A stretch of 64,000 bases of DNA from Dokdonella_A sp963775445 (GTDB taxonomy: Bacteria > Pseudomonadota > Gammaproteobacteria > Xanthomonadales > Rhodanobacteraceae): assembly GCA_963775445.1 (NCBI GenBank), contig CAVZIT010000006.1:806001-870000 (forward strand), given 5' to 3'. How positions within the stretch are numbered: the stretch's first letter is position 1; every line of letters begins with the position of its first letter. The notes beneath the pieces were generated by a model. It was not told the origin of the DNA and did not search any database. It saw nothing but the letters and a program-made list of their open reading frames with translations. Shown in pieces: positions 18,462 to 27,640 of the stretch. The position numbers and the translations under genes were made by a program.

Positions 18462-19238
18462 TCAGAATCCATTGCGCAGGAACGCCCCATCCACTGCGAT
18501 CGATTCGCCGCTGATGTACGAGGCTGCCGGCAGGCACAGAAAAGCGACCGCGGCAGCAACTTCTTCCGGCTCGCCAATGCGCGCCATTGGCGTACGCTCG
18601 ATCACTTCCTCGAAATATTCCGGATCCGCCAGAACCGGTTCGGAGCGTTGGGTGCGGATGTACCACGGTGCAACGGCATTGACGCGGATACCATCGGCAG
18701 CCCACTCGCAGGCGAGGTTGCGTGTCAATTGATGCAGCGCCGCCTTGGTCATTCCGTAGGGCGAGCCGGTCCGAATTGCAGTGAGACCGGAGACCGAGCC
18801 GATGTTGACGATCGCGGCGTTCGCATGCTGCACGAGATGCGGATAAGCGAGCCGGGACATCTCGAATGCCGACACCAGATTGGAGTCGATCAGAGACCGG
18901 ATTTCCCCTTCGGAATAATCCAGCGTCTTCTTGCGAATATTGCTCCCGACGTTGTTGACCAGCAACGACAACGGCACGTCGAGATCTGCAATCCAATCGA
19001 ATACTTCAAGCCGTTGTTCGCGCTCCGCGATGTCCGCCGGGAAAAAAAGAAAGCGGTCCTGCGGGAATTCTTCTTCGAGATCTTCACAGACTTGTTCGAG
19101 CAGGTTTTCATCGCGCGCGGTCAGCAGCACTTCGGCACCGAGCATCGCCAGTTCGCGCACGCAGGCCAAACCAATGCCCTTGCTCGCGCCGGTCACCAGC
19201 GCCACTTGCCCGTCGAGCCGCCAGCGTGATGGATTCAC
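18462..19238 (-). CDS. SDR-family oxidoreductase (tropinone reductase-like)
   Basis: The 258-residue Rossmann protein shows T-G-A-S-K-G-I-G for NAD(P) binding, N-N-V-G, the catalytic Ser in I-G-S-V-S-G and Y-G-M-T-K for the Tyr-x3-Lys pair. Late motifs N-A-V-A-P-W-Y-I-R-T and I-A-V-D-G are those of the tropinone-reductase-like group of short-chain dehydrogenases. The substrate is unknown. GTG 19238 is preferred as start because AAGGG lies 7-8 bases upstream; an ATG at 19298 would add 20 residues but would overlap the divergent lipoprotein start. Confidence 0.85.
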   Translation of the reverse strand: MNPSRWRLDGQVALVTGASKGIGLACVRELAMLGAEVLLTARDENLLEQVCEDLEEEFPQDRFLFFPADIAEREQRLEVFDWIADLDVPLSLLVNNVGSNIRKKTLDYSEGEIRSLIDSNLVSAFEMSRLAYPHLVQHANAAIVNIGSVSGLTAIRTGSPYGMTKAALHQLTRNLACEWAADGIRVNAVAPWYIRTQRSEPVLADPEYFEEVIERTPMARIGEPEEVAAAVAFLCLPAASYISGESIAVDGAFLRNGF

Positions 19239-19297
19239 TTGATCGCCCTTGATTGCTGGCGCAGACTTTACTCCATGCCGCTTTCCCCGAGCAGCCA

Positions 19298-19534
19298 ATG
19301 ATTCGTGCCTCGTTGCTGATCGCCGTGCTCATCGCACTGGCTGCTTGTGGAAGTGCGCAGAATGACGACGCCGCGAATGCGCAAACGAAAGCCGCCACGC
19401 GAGCCCCCGCTGTCCACCAGAAAACCGTGTTCGACGCGCAATTGAAAGCGCTCGACAAGGCTCGTGGCGTGCAAAAGATCATGGACCAGGACAAAGCGCG
19501 AACCGATCAGGCGATCAAGGACAGTGGCGGCTGA
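19298..19534 (+). CDS. Very small lipoprotein (78 aa)
   Basis: The 78-residue product starts M-I-R-A-S-L-L-I-A-V-L-I-A-L-A-A-C-G, a clear lipoprotein signal with Cys at residue 17. The remainder is short, hydrophilic and helical (Q-L-K-A-L-D-K-A-R-G-V-Q-K-I-M-D-Q-D), likely one amphipathic or coiled-coil helix on a lipid anchor. No named family was recognised. It is divergent from the SDR gene with 59 bases between starts. Confidence 0.7.
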   Translation: MIRASLLIAVLIALAACGSAQNDDAANAQTKAATRAPAVHQKTVFDAQLKALDKARGVQKIMDQDKARTDQAIKDSGG

Positions 19535-19678
19535 GCGCTCGTGCGGTGCGTGGTTTCTGCCCGATATTGAAAGGGCTTTTCGTCCGCAAATGCGACGCTG
19601 CCGAGGGGTGCCGGCAGCCTGATAGACTGCGGCCGACGCGCGGCGTTGCTGCGCCAGTGCAAGCCAGCGAGGACCGAG

Positions 19679-21529
19679 GTGCGCCCCACCGATATCCGTA
19701 ATCCCGATGTGTTCCACAAGGTGGTCGACTGCCAGTGGGCATGCCCTGCGCATACGCCGGTTCCCGAATACATCCGCCTGATCGCTGCCGGGCGGTACAC
19801 CGATGCCTATCTGGTCAACTGGGAATCCAATGTGTTTCCGGGCATCCTCGGGCGCACCTGCGATCGGCCGTGCGAACCCGCGTGCCGGCGCGGCCGCGTC
19901 GAGGAAAACAACGGCGCCGACCCTGATGGCAGCGGACCTGAGCCGGTCGCGATCTGCCGTCTCAAGCGCGTTGCAGCCGACCTCAAGGGCGATTTCAACG
20001 AAGTGCTGCGCGAGCGCATGCCGAAGCCCTCGCGCCGAAAGAGTGGCAAACGCGTGGCGTGCATCGGCGCAGGACCGGCGTCGCTGACGGTAGCGCGCGA
20101 TCTCGCGCCACTCGGCCATGAAGTCGTCGTGTTCGAAGCCGACGCCAAGGGCGGTGGTTTCATGCGCACCCAGGTGCCGCGTTTTCGCCTGCCAGAGCAC
20201 GTGATCGACGAAGAAGTCGGCTACATCCTCGATCTCGGTGTCGAATTGCGCGGCGGCCAACGCATCGATTCGCTCAAGGCCTTTCTTGCCGAAGGTTACG
20301 ATGCGGTGTTCGTCGGCTGCGGCGCGCCGCGCGGGCGCGATCTCGATCTGCCCGGTCGCGGCGAAGCGGGCGAGCATATCCATGTCGGCATCGATTGGCT
20401 CGCATCCGTGTATTTCGGACATGTGACCCGGATTGGCAAGCGCGTAATCGTGCTCGGTGGCGGCAATACCGCCATGGACTGCTGTCGCTCGGCCAGGCGT
20501 CTCGGCGGCGAAGAGGTCACCGTGATCGTGCGCTCCGGCTTCGAGGACATGAAGGCCTCGCCATGGGAAAAGGAGGACGCGATGCACGAAGGCATCCCGA
20601 TTCTCAATTACCTGGTGCCCAAGGCCTTCCTGCACGAAAACGGCAAACTGAATGGCATGAGCTTCGAAAAAGTCCGTGCCGAATACGACACGGATGGTCG
20701 GCGCCGCCTGCTGCCGACTGGTGAACCCGACGTGATGGTTGCATGTGACGACGTGCTGGTCGCCGTGGGTCAGGAAAACGCGTTTCCGTGGATCGAACGC
20801 GACGCGGGCATCGAATTCGATCGCTGGGGGCTGCCGGTGCTCGACCAGATCACATTGCAATCCTCGCTGCCCCATGTGCTGTTCGGAGGCGACGCCGCCT
20901 TTGGTCCGAAGAACATCATCTGGGCCGTTGCGCACGGTCACGAGGCGGCCATCTCGATCGACAAATTGCTTCGCGGCGAAGACGTTGCCGAACGGCCGCC
21001 GCCGACGGTGAATCTGGTTTCGCAGAAAATGGGCATCCACGAGTGGAGCTACGACAGCGAGATTTCGCCCGAGGAACGCTTCAAGGTGCCGTGGGCCGAT
21101 ACCGCGAAAACGCTCCGCAATATCAATCTCGAAGTGGAACTCGGATTCGATCCCGCGACGGCGTGGCGCGAAACGCAACGCTGCCTCAATTGCGACGTGC
21201 AAACCGTGTTCAGCGAAGGCATCTGTATCGAATGCGACGCGTGCGTGGACATCTGCCCGATGGATTGCATCAGCTTCACGCACAACGGCGAAGAGGACGA
21301 AGCGGCATTGCGCACGCACCTTTCGGCGCCCGCAGTGAACCTGAGTCAGGACCTGTACGTATCCGGCCCGCTCAAGACCGGCCGCGCGATGGTCAAGGAC
21401 GAAGACGTGTGTCTGCACTGCGGCCTGTGCGCGGAACGCTGTCCGACAGGGGCATGGGACATGCAGAAGTTCCTCCTCGAAATGGCCCAGGCCGGCACCG
21501 CCGGCGAGCGCGAAGTACGCGCGGCATGA
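19679..21529 (+). CDS. FAD-dependent oxidoreductase with N- and C-terminal iron-sulfur motifs (GltD-like subunit of a 2-oxoacid oxidoreductase system)
   Basis: The 616-residue product starts at GTG 19679 (GAGG 6 bases upstream). The N-terminal domain has C-Q-W-A-C-P-A-H-T-P-V-P and C-D-R-P-C-E-P-A-C, as in the GltD/AegA/dihydropyrimidine dehydrogenase group. Two dinucleotide folds follow (G-A-G-P-A-S-L-T for FAD, G-G-G-N-T-A-M-D for NAD(P)H). The C-terminus has a ferredoxin-like module with C-I-E-C-D-A-C-V-D-I-C-P and C-L-H-C-G-L-C-A-E-R-C-P, two [4Fe-4S] sites. Its ATGA overlap with the next gene suggests it passes electrons between the 2-oxoacid:ferredoxin oxidoreductase or ferredoxin and NAD(P). 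Confidence 0.88.
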   Translation: MRPTDIRNPDVFHKVVDCQWACPAHTPVPEYIRLIAAGRYTDAYLVNWESNVFPGILGRTCDRPCEPACRRGRVEENNGADPDGSGPEPVAICRLKRVAADLKGDFNEVLRERMPKPSRRKSGKRVACIGAGPASLTVARDLAPLGHEVVVFEADAKGGGFMRTQVPRFRLPEHVIDEEVGYILDLGVELRGGQRIDSLKAFLAEGYDAVFVGCGAPRGRDLDLPGRGEAGEHIHVGIDWLASVYFGHVTRIGKRVIVLGGGNTAMDCCRSARRLGGEEVTVIVRSGFEDMKASPWEKEDAMHEGIPILNYLVPKAFLHENGKLNGMSFEKVRAEYDTDGRRRLLPTGEPDVMVACDDVLVAVGQENAFPWIERDAGIEFDRWGLPVLDQITLQSSLPHVLFGGDAAFGPKNIIWAVAHGHEAAISIDKLLRGEDVAERPPPTVNLVSQKMGIHEWSYDSEISPEERFKVPWADTAKTLRNINLEVELGFDPATAWRETQRCLNCDVQTVFSEGICIECDACVDICPMDCISFTHNGEEDEAALRTHLSAPAVNLSQDLYVSGPLKTGRAMVKDEDVCLHCGLCAERCPTGAWDMQKFLLEMAQAGTAGEREVRAA

Positions 21530-23397
21530 CGATGCTGGATCAGACTGCGGTGGCTCCAGGGCCGATCCAGGCCGTGAACGACTTCGTCGTCAAGTTCGCC
21601 AACGTCAATGGGTCGGGTTCGGCATCCGCCAATGAGCTTTTCGCCAAGGCGATCCTGCGCATGGGCGTGCCGGTCAGTCCACGCAACATCTTTCCTTCCA
21701 ACATCCAGGGGCTGCCGACCTGGTACGAAGTCAGGGTCAGCGAAGCGGGCTGGCTCGGCCGGCGTGGCGGCGTCGACTTGATGGTTGCAATGAATCCGCA
21801 GACCTGGGACGAGGACCTGGCCGAAATCGAGCCGGGCGGCTGGCTGTTCTACGACAATACAAAACCGTTGCCCGCGTCGAAATTCCGCAACGACATACAG
21901 GCGATCGGCATTGCGCTGACCGCGATCTGCAACGAGCATTATTCCGATCCGCGTCAACGCCAGTTGTTCAAGAACATCATTTATGTCGGCGCGCTGGCAC
22001 AGCTGCTCGGCATCGAGGCGAGTGTTGTCGAGGAATTGATCGGCGAACAGTACAGGACCAAACCGAAATTGCTCGCGCCCAACATTGAAGCGCTCGGTCT
22101 CGGTCGCGAAGCGATCGCCGCGGCCAAACCCGCAGCTTTCGGCCTCAAGGTAAGACGCGCCGACGCGGTTGGCCAGCGCATCTTCGTCGACGGAAACAGC
22201 GCCGCGGCACTCGGTTGCGTCTATGGTGGAGCCACCGTCTGTGCGTGGTATCCGATCACTCCGTCCTCGTCGCTCGCCGAAGCGTTCCAGAAGTACGCCG
22301 AAAAGCTGCGCACCGATCCCGATGACGGCAGCCGTCGCTTTGCGGTGGTGCAAGCCGAGGACGAGATCGCCTCGATCGGCATGGTCGTCGGCGCGGGCTG
22401 GAACGGGGCACGCGCATTCACCACGACTTCGGGGCCCGGCGTATCGCTCATGACCGAATTCATCGGGCTCGCCTATTTCGCCGAGATTCCGGTGACGATC
22501 ATCGACGTGCAACGCGGCGGCCCCTCGACCGGCATGCCGACCCGCACGCAACAGGCGGACCTTCTTTCCTGCGCGTATGCCTCGCACGGCGACACCCGTC
22601 ACGTGCTGCTGTTTCCCGAAGACGCGCGCGAATGTTTCGAGTTCGCTGCCGCCGCACTCGACTTGGCCGACCGCCTGCAAACGCCGATATTCGTGATGAG
22701 CGATCTCGACATCGGCATGAATCAGCGCCTGTGCGAGCCGTTCGCGTGGGACGATGCGCGCAACTACGATCGCGGCAAACTGGTCGGCGCCGAGGCGCTT
22801 GAGGCCGGCCAGCCTTTCGGCCGCTACCGCGACGTCGACGGCGACGGCATCCCGTATCGCACGCTGCCCGGAACGCATCCGACGCGCGGCGGCTATTTCA
22901 CCCGCGGAACCAGCAAGAACGCCGATGCGCGCTATTCGGAAGCGGGAGCTGATTACGTCGAGAACATGCAGCGACTCGAGCGCAAGTTCGAAACCGCGAA
23001 GGCACTCCTGCCGCAGCCCGTTCTCGCAAAGGGTCCGGGCGGAAGCCGCGATGGCGCAATCTATTTCGGCTCGACCAGTCCGGCCATGGCCGAAGCGATC
23101 GAGTTGCTGCAGGCGCGTGGCGCCGGGCTGGATACGTTGCGCGTGCGCGCCTATCCGTTTGCCGACCGCATCGGCGCCTTCATCGCGGCGCACGAGCGCG
23201 TGTTCGTCGTCGAGCAGAACCGGGACGGGCAACTTCGCAGTCTTCTGATCGAACAATTCGGCACTGATCCGGCCAAGCTGCTGCCCGTGCTTCATTTCGA
23301 CGGCACGCCGATCACCGCACGTTTCATCGCCGCTGCCATCGGCGAACGCCTCGACCACGCGAACGTGCGTCCGCAGTGCAGCGACAAGGTAGCTTAG
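21526..23397 (+). CDS. 2-oxoacid:acceptor oxidoreductase, fused gamma-alpha subunit (KorA-like)
   Basis: The 623-residue product has residues ~20-190 forming the gamma domain (G-S-G-S-A-S-A-N-E-L-F-A-K-A-I, typical of PFOR gamma). Residues ~215-620 are the alpha/pyrimidine-binding domain (C-A-W-Y-P-I-T-P-S-S-S-L-A-E and A-E-D-E-I-A-S-I-G-M-V-V-G-A). The fused layout matches aerobic actinobacterial KorA. With the beta subunit it should oxidatively decarboxylate a 2-oxoacid (2-oxoglutarate is the usual guess) with CoA and ferredoxin. It overlaps the upstream flavoprotein by 4 bases. The beta gene normally expected next is displaced 3 kb by a subtilase gene. Confidence 0.9.
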   Translation: MTMLDQTAVAPGPIQAVNDFVVKFANVNGSGSASANELFAKAILRMGVPVSPRNIFPSNIQGLPTWYEVRVSEAGWLGRRGGVDLMVAMNPQTWDEDLAEIEPGGWLFYDNTKPLPASKFRNDIQAIGIALTAICNEHYSDPRQRQLFKNIIYVGALAQLLGIEASVVEELIGEQYRTKPKLLAPNIEALGLGREAIAAAKPAAFGLKVRRADAVGQRIFVDGNSAAALGCVYGGATVCAWYPITPSSSLAEAFQKYAEKLRTDPDDGSRRFAVVQAEDEIASIGMVVGAGWNGARAFTTTSGPGVSLMTEFIGLAYFAEIPVTIIDVQRGGPSTGMPTRTQQADLLSCAYASHGDTRHVLLFPEDARECFEFAAAALDLADRLQTPIFVMSDLDIGMNQRLCEPFAWDDARNYDRGKLVGAEALEAGQPFGRYRDVDGDGIPYRTLPGTHPTRGGYFTRGTSKNADARYSEAGADYVENMQRLERKFETAKALLPQPVLAKGPGGSRDGAIYFGSTSPAMAEAIELLQARGAGLDTLRVRAYPFADRIGAFIAAHERVFVVEQNRDGQLRSLLIEQFGTDPAKLLPVLHFDGTPITARFIAAAIGERLDHANVRPQCSDKVA

Positions 23398-23528
23398 GCA
23401 CCCTTCCCACAAGGCGGCCATGATGCCCGCGAAGCGTGGTATCCATGGACGAGCGGAGCCCCACACAATTGACGTGCAATGCCGCGAGCGTATGGTGAAT
23501 CGCGACGCAACTCGGACGGGAGAACGTG

Positions 23529-26402
23529 ATGTTGCGGAATACCCTCGGGTTCGTATTCACCCTGATTCTTGCGTTCGTACCACACGGCGCTGAGGCGTTC
23601 GTCGATCCGCCCACGCTTTCGCCTTCGCACCCGCTGGCCGGCGACACGATTTCAGTGAACCTGTATGCGGGTGTGTGCGATGCATTCACGGACGATATCG
23701 ACGAGACTGATATCACACAGAATGGCAACGCGATCCGGATTCTGATCGATGGGGTCCACTACACGGACCCTGCAATTTGCATCTATCCGCCCTCGACTTA
23801 CGTGTACCCCGTCGGCGCTTTTCCGCCAGGTTCATACACTCTACAAGTGGACCGTCGGTATCAAGACATCGTGGGCCCCGTAGTTATTGAAACGCTCGGC
23901 ATCATTCCGTTCGACGTTGGGCCAGTACCACCGCAGGGCATAGCCCTTCCTTCGACATCTGCCCTCGGATGCGCTGCATTGGCGTTGCTCCTCGCAATCC
24001 TTGGTGGCCTGTGTTTGCGGCGCAGCCAGCTCGCAACGTTCTTTCTCGGCGCTGTCCTCGCGTCGGTGTCGTTCGGAGCGCATGCGCAGCAAACAGGAGA
24101 ACAATATCTTGAGGTCCTGGTTGCTGTGATTCCTGGGGCCCCGTCCACAGCTGATGTGCTGGCCGCGGTGAATGAGGGTGGTGCGCCGCTTTTGTCCGGA
24201 CTTGCAGTCGAGGATCCACAGGCTGCGCGATACTTGTTACCGGTTCGGGCAACCGGAAGCCTGTTGTCGTGGATCGAAGCTCATCCCACATCACCGCGCG
24301 CGAAACTGGAGCGCTACATTGTCATACGCTACGGTGCTACAGCGAATTTGCAACGGGCCATATCGGCTTTGCGCATTGATCCGTTCGTTGAAGCAGCTTA
24401 CGAACCCCTGTCCGTTGCATTTTCGTCGGTTGATCTCGTCGGTTTCGACATCGGGTCCGACGGACCCACTGGTGGTACCGGACAATACGGTCGCGACGAT
24501 TTGAACGTTGATGTTGCCTGGCTGCGAGCCGGTGGTTATGCGCTGATCGGTAATGTGGACAGCGGTCTGGCCATACAACACGCTTCGCTCCAGCAGTTTT
24601 CCGGGTCCGGGCAGTATGTCGGTGGTAACTTCATTCCGGTGGCTTCATTCGATGTAGGGGATTTGAACGGTAACTACGACGATAACGTCGACGAGGAACA
24701 ACCGGTTCCGATTTCCAATCCGGCTTGCGATCCGGACGGCGACGGATTTGCCACGCCGGATTTTGCCGGGCACGGAACCCACACCTCCGGCTTGATGGCG
24801 GCCAACGGAGCTGCGGGAATGGGCGTCCTCGGTACGTGCGAGCACTGCGGAATCGCGATGTGGAAGGTTACATACGGCTTCTGTATTGCTTCGTCGCACC
24901 TGGTGAGTGTCGCAATTAATTCAATCGCGGTGCCAGTCGCAATTACCTTTCTCGCTGATACAGGCGCGCAAGTTGTGAATATGAGCTTTGGTGTAGACGA
25001 AGGTGCAGCAAGCTATTGCCCGACCCACTCGAAAGATCCTTACTGCCTGGCGCTTGCGCACGCGTCGTCCCGTGACGTTGTGATGGTTGGGGCGTCGGGC
25101 AACAATCGAACGCATCTGCAGTTTCCCGCGAGCGATTCGCAGGTCATCGCCGCCGGTGGTTTCGAGAGCACCCTGGCCATCTGGGATGAGTCGCCCGGTT
25201 CCACAACGCACTGTCCGTACCATAACAATGCCGAATGCGGTTCCAATTTCACAGTGGCCTCCGGTGATCCGAAGCAGGAGCTGATGGCCTCCGCGCAGTC
25301 GGTACTGTCGACGACCTATCCCGACTACGACTGGAATCCGGTTCTCCAATGCGGCGACAATTTCGGCATGCCCAGCGTTGCCGGCATCGGCTGGTGTACC
25401 GGCACCTCGATGTCCGCGCCGCAGATTTCCGGCGTGGTCGGCATTCTGCGTTCGATCAATCCGCTGGTGCCGACCGGACGGCCGGACTACCAGCCACTGG
25501 TGCCGGACGGATTGCGCCGTGTGCTCGCGAGCACGACATTCGAGGCGCAGGCCGGTCAACCGTGGAATCCGATCTTCGGTTACGGCCATCCGGACGCGTC
25601 GGCAGCCGCCGCCAGAATGCTCGGCACCGTGGCCGGAGCGGTCGTTCGCAACCGTGTGACGCCCTTGTTTCGCCTGTACAGCGCGGGTGCGCAGGATTAT
25701 GCGGATGTCACCTCGCCGCAGTACGCAATCTCGTTGATCATCAACAAGGCCGACGCCTATCAGCCCGCGGGGCCTCTTGTGCCCGGATATGCCAGCTTTC
25801 CCGGCACCTCGTTGCCGACGCCGCGCGCGGCGGTATATGTCATGACCACGGAATACCGGCCGCGTGCGATCTGGCCTGCATTGCGGCCGCTGTACCTGAT
25901 GGATCGCGACAATGCCCAGGGGCGCGACTTTCTCTTGATAACGACGAGCGCCGAAATCGTGCAGGCGCACAACGACGGCTACAACCTGCGCAACATCCAG
26001 GGCTATGTTTATCAAACCTGCTCGCCGGAACCGACCTGCATACCACCCGGTGCCCAGAAGTTCTACCGCGAATGCAACCTGTCCATCGGCGACTGCGCGA
26101 CGTTTCTCGAAAGCGAGCGATCGACGTTCGAGGGACAGGGGTATACGGCGGCTTATCCAAGTGGATCGAGCAAGCTGCTTGGTTACGCGTATCCGTCGGT
26201 CGACAGCGACGGGGACGGCTTGATCGACGGCTTCGAGCAGGTCATCGGCACCAATCCCGACCTCGCCGATTCCGACGGCGACCACTCCGGCGACGGCAAC
26301 GAGTTTCCGATGGCTGCGCTCGAGGTCGGCGACCCGTGCGCGGGCGGTAGCGGAGCACTGTATTGTCCGGCGAATTTCATCTTCCAGAACGGGTTCGACT
26401 AA
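23529..26402 (+). CDS. Secreted S8 (subtilase) peptidase with internal exosortase-type sorting signal
   Basis: A 957-residue protein (GGGAG 6 bases before ATG 23529). Residues 1-23 are a signal peptide. Residues 24-135 are a small secreted domain. Residues ~136-165 (A-L-P-S-T-S-A-L-G, hydrophobic core L-A-L-L-L-A-I-L-G-G, then R-R) look like an IPTL/PEP-CTERM-type sorting signal, but mid-protein. Residues 166-186 then read as a second signal peptide ending A-H-A|Q-Q. An I9-like propeptide region (~190-300) precedes an S8 catalytic domain with Asp344 (N-V-D-S-G), His415 (G-H-G-T-H-T-S-G), Asn525 and Ser627 (G-T-S-M-S-A-P). Near the C-terminus are D-x-D-G-D-G-type calcium-binding repeats and the tail NFIFQNGFD. 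Sequence over ~23.5-25.1 kb appears less GC-rich than its neighbours. Confidence 0.88.
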   Translation: MLRNTLGFVFTLILAFVPHGAEAFVDPPTLSPSHPLAGDTISVNLYAGVCDAFTDDIDETDITQNGNAIRILIDGVHYTDPAICIYPPSTYVYPVGAFPPGSYTLQVDRRYQDIVGPVVIETLGIIPFDVGPVPPQGIALPSTSALGCAALALLLAILGGLCLRRSQLATFFLGAVLASVSFGAHAQQTGEQYLEVLVAVIPGAPSTADVLAAVNEGGAPLLSGLAVEDPQAARYLLPVRATGSLLSWIEAHPTSPRAKLERYIVIRYGATANLQRAISALRIDPFVEAAYEPLSVAFSSVDLVGFDIGSDGPTGGTGQYGRDDLNVDVAWLRAGGYALIGNVDSGLAIQHASLQQFSGSGQYVGGNFIPVASFDVGDLNGNYDDNVDEEQPVPISNPACDPDGDGFATPDFAGHGTHTSGLMAANGAAGMGVLGTCEHCGIAMWKVTYGFCIASSHLVSVAINSIAVPVAITFLADTGAQVVNMSFGVDEGAASYCPTHSKDPYCLALAHASSRDVVMVGASGNNRTHLQFPASDSQVIAAGGFESTLAIWDESPGSTTHCPYHNNAECGSNFTVASGDPKQELMASAQSVLSTTYPDYDWNPVLQCGDNFGMPSVAGIGWCTGTSMSAPQISGVVGILRSINPLVPTGRPDYQPLVPDGLRRVLASTTFEAQAGQPWNPIFGYGHPDASAAAARMLGTVAGAVVRNRVTPLFRLYSAGAQDYADVTSPQYAISLIINKADAYQPAGPLVPGYASFPGTSLPTPRAAVYVMTTEYRPRAIWPALRPLYLMDRDNAQGRDFLLITTSAEIVQAHNDGYNLRNIQGYVYQTCSPEPTCIPPGAQKFYRECNLSIGDCATFLESERSTFEGQGYTAAYPSGSSKLLGYAYPSVDSDGDGLIDGFEQVIGTNPDLADSDGDHSGDGNEFPMAALEVGDPCAGGSGALYCPANFIFQNGFD

Positions 26403-26459
26403 GGTACCGTTGTGCGGTTCCGGCGGGAACCCAAGGCGCCGACGACGACTTCGAATCAG

Positions 26460-27515
26460 ATGACCTATATCGCCAAACCCAAGCTGCACCATCCGTCACT
26501 GGCCTGCAACGCGCGCGGATACACGCGTCGCGATTACGAAGGCCGCGTGTCCACCCTGTGCGCGGGCTGCGGCCACGATTCGATCTCGGCGGCGATCATC
26601 CAGGCCTGCTGGGAGCTCGACATCGAACCGCATCGCGTCGCCAAACTGTCCGGCATCGGTTGCAGTTCGAAAACACCGACGTATTTCCTCGGCAACTCGC
26701 ACGGCTTCAACACCGTGCATGGGCGCATGCCCTCGGTGCTCACCGGCGCCAATCTCGCCAATCGCGAGCTGCTTTATCTGGGAGTTTCAGGGGACGGCGA
26801 CTCGGCATCGATCGGCATCGGACAGTTCGTGCACGCGATTCGCCGCGGCGTCAACATGGTCTACATCGTCGAGAACAACGGGGTGTACGGACTCACCAAG
26901 GGTCAGTTCTCGGCGACTGCCGACCAAGGTTCGCTGTCGAAGAAGGGCGCGGTCAACAACGACAGTTCCATCGATTTGATCGGCTTGGCGCTGCAACTCG
27001 GCGCAAGCTTCGTCGCGCGCAGTTTTTCGGGCGACAAGGCGCAGCTGGTACCGCTGATCAAGGCCGCGATGACCCATCGCGGCGCGGCATTTCTCGATGT
27101 GATCAGCCCCTGTGTCGCGTTCAACAACCACGCCGGCAGCACCAAGAGTTACGACTACGTGCGCGAGCACAACGAGGCGGTCAACCGCCTCGATCTGGTT
27201 CCACATCAGGACGAAATCCGCGTCGACTACGCCTCGGGCGAGACCACCCAGTTGCGTCAGGCGAACGGCACGATGCTCACGCTGCGCAAGCTGCATGCCG
27301 ATTACGACCCGACCGATCGCGTGGCTGCAATGAACCACGTGCAACGTCATCAGGCGCTGGGCGAAATCGTCACCGGCCTGCTGTATGTCGATACGGCCGC
27401 CGCGGATCTGCACCAACACCTCAACACCAGCGCGGCGCCGCTCAACACGCTCGGGCCGAAGCAGCTCTGTCCCGGCAACGCGACGCTCGAAAAGATCAAC
27501 GCGTCGCTGCGTTGA
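26460..27515 (+). CDS. 2-oxoacid:ferredoxin oxidoreductase, beta subunit (KorB-like)
   Basis: The 351-residue product from ATG 26460 has C-A-G-C-G-H-D-S, the N-terminal Cys pair used in the [4Fe-4S] site. Thiamine-diphosphate binding is marked by G-D-G-D-S-A-S-I-G and N-N-G-V-Y-G-L-T-K-G-Q. It should pair with the fused gamma-alpha subunit to form the active enzyme. The gene starts only 57 bases after the subtilase stop and no convincing ribosome site or promoter is seen there. Expression may therefore depend on read-through from upstream. A GTG at 26412 could add 16 residues, but those are not family-like. Confidence 0.9.
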   Translation: MTYIAKPKLHHPSLACNARGYTRRDYEGRVSTLCAGCGHDSISAAIIQACWELDIEPHRVAKLSGIGCSSKTPTYFLGNSHGFNTVHGRMPSVLTGANLANRELLYLGVSGDGDSASIGIGQFVHAIRRGVNMVYIVENNGVYGLTKGQFSATADQGSLSKKGAVNNDSSIDLIGLALQLGASFVARSFSGDKAQLVPLIKAAMTHRGAAFLDVISPCVAFNNHAGSTKSYDYVREHNEAVNRLDLVPHQDEIRVDYASGETTQLRQANGTMLTLRKLHADYDPTDRVAAMNHVQRHQALGEIVTGLLYVDTAAADLHQHLNTSAAPLNTLGPKQLCPGNATLEKINASLR

Positions 27516-27640
27516 ACTGAACACCTCCCCGAGAGTGAGTGAGGAGAAAGGTTGCTCCGGCAGCATGACCGGATACAAGGCGCGCGCAGTCTGCGCGCAC
27601 TCGTTGCGACGGCGGCGAACACCAATTTGCCGTTCGTGCT

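Noticed and set aside
18349..18996. N-terminal extension of the Ada-AlkA gene
   Set aside because: The extra part overlaps the SDR gene in another frame and does not look like a domain; ATG 18348 begins the family-like sequence.
19268..23466. Two ~700-residue open frames opposite the oxidoreductase genes
   Set aside because: They are the complement of well-supported genes, have Arg/His-rich composition and no motifs.
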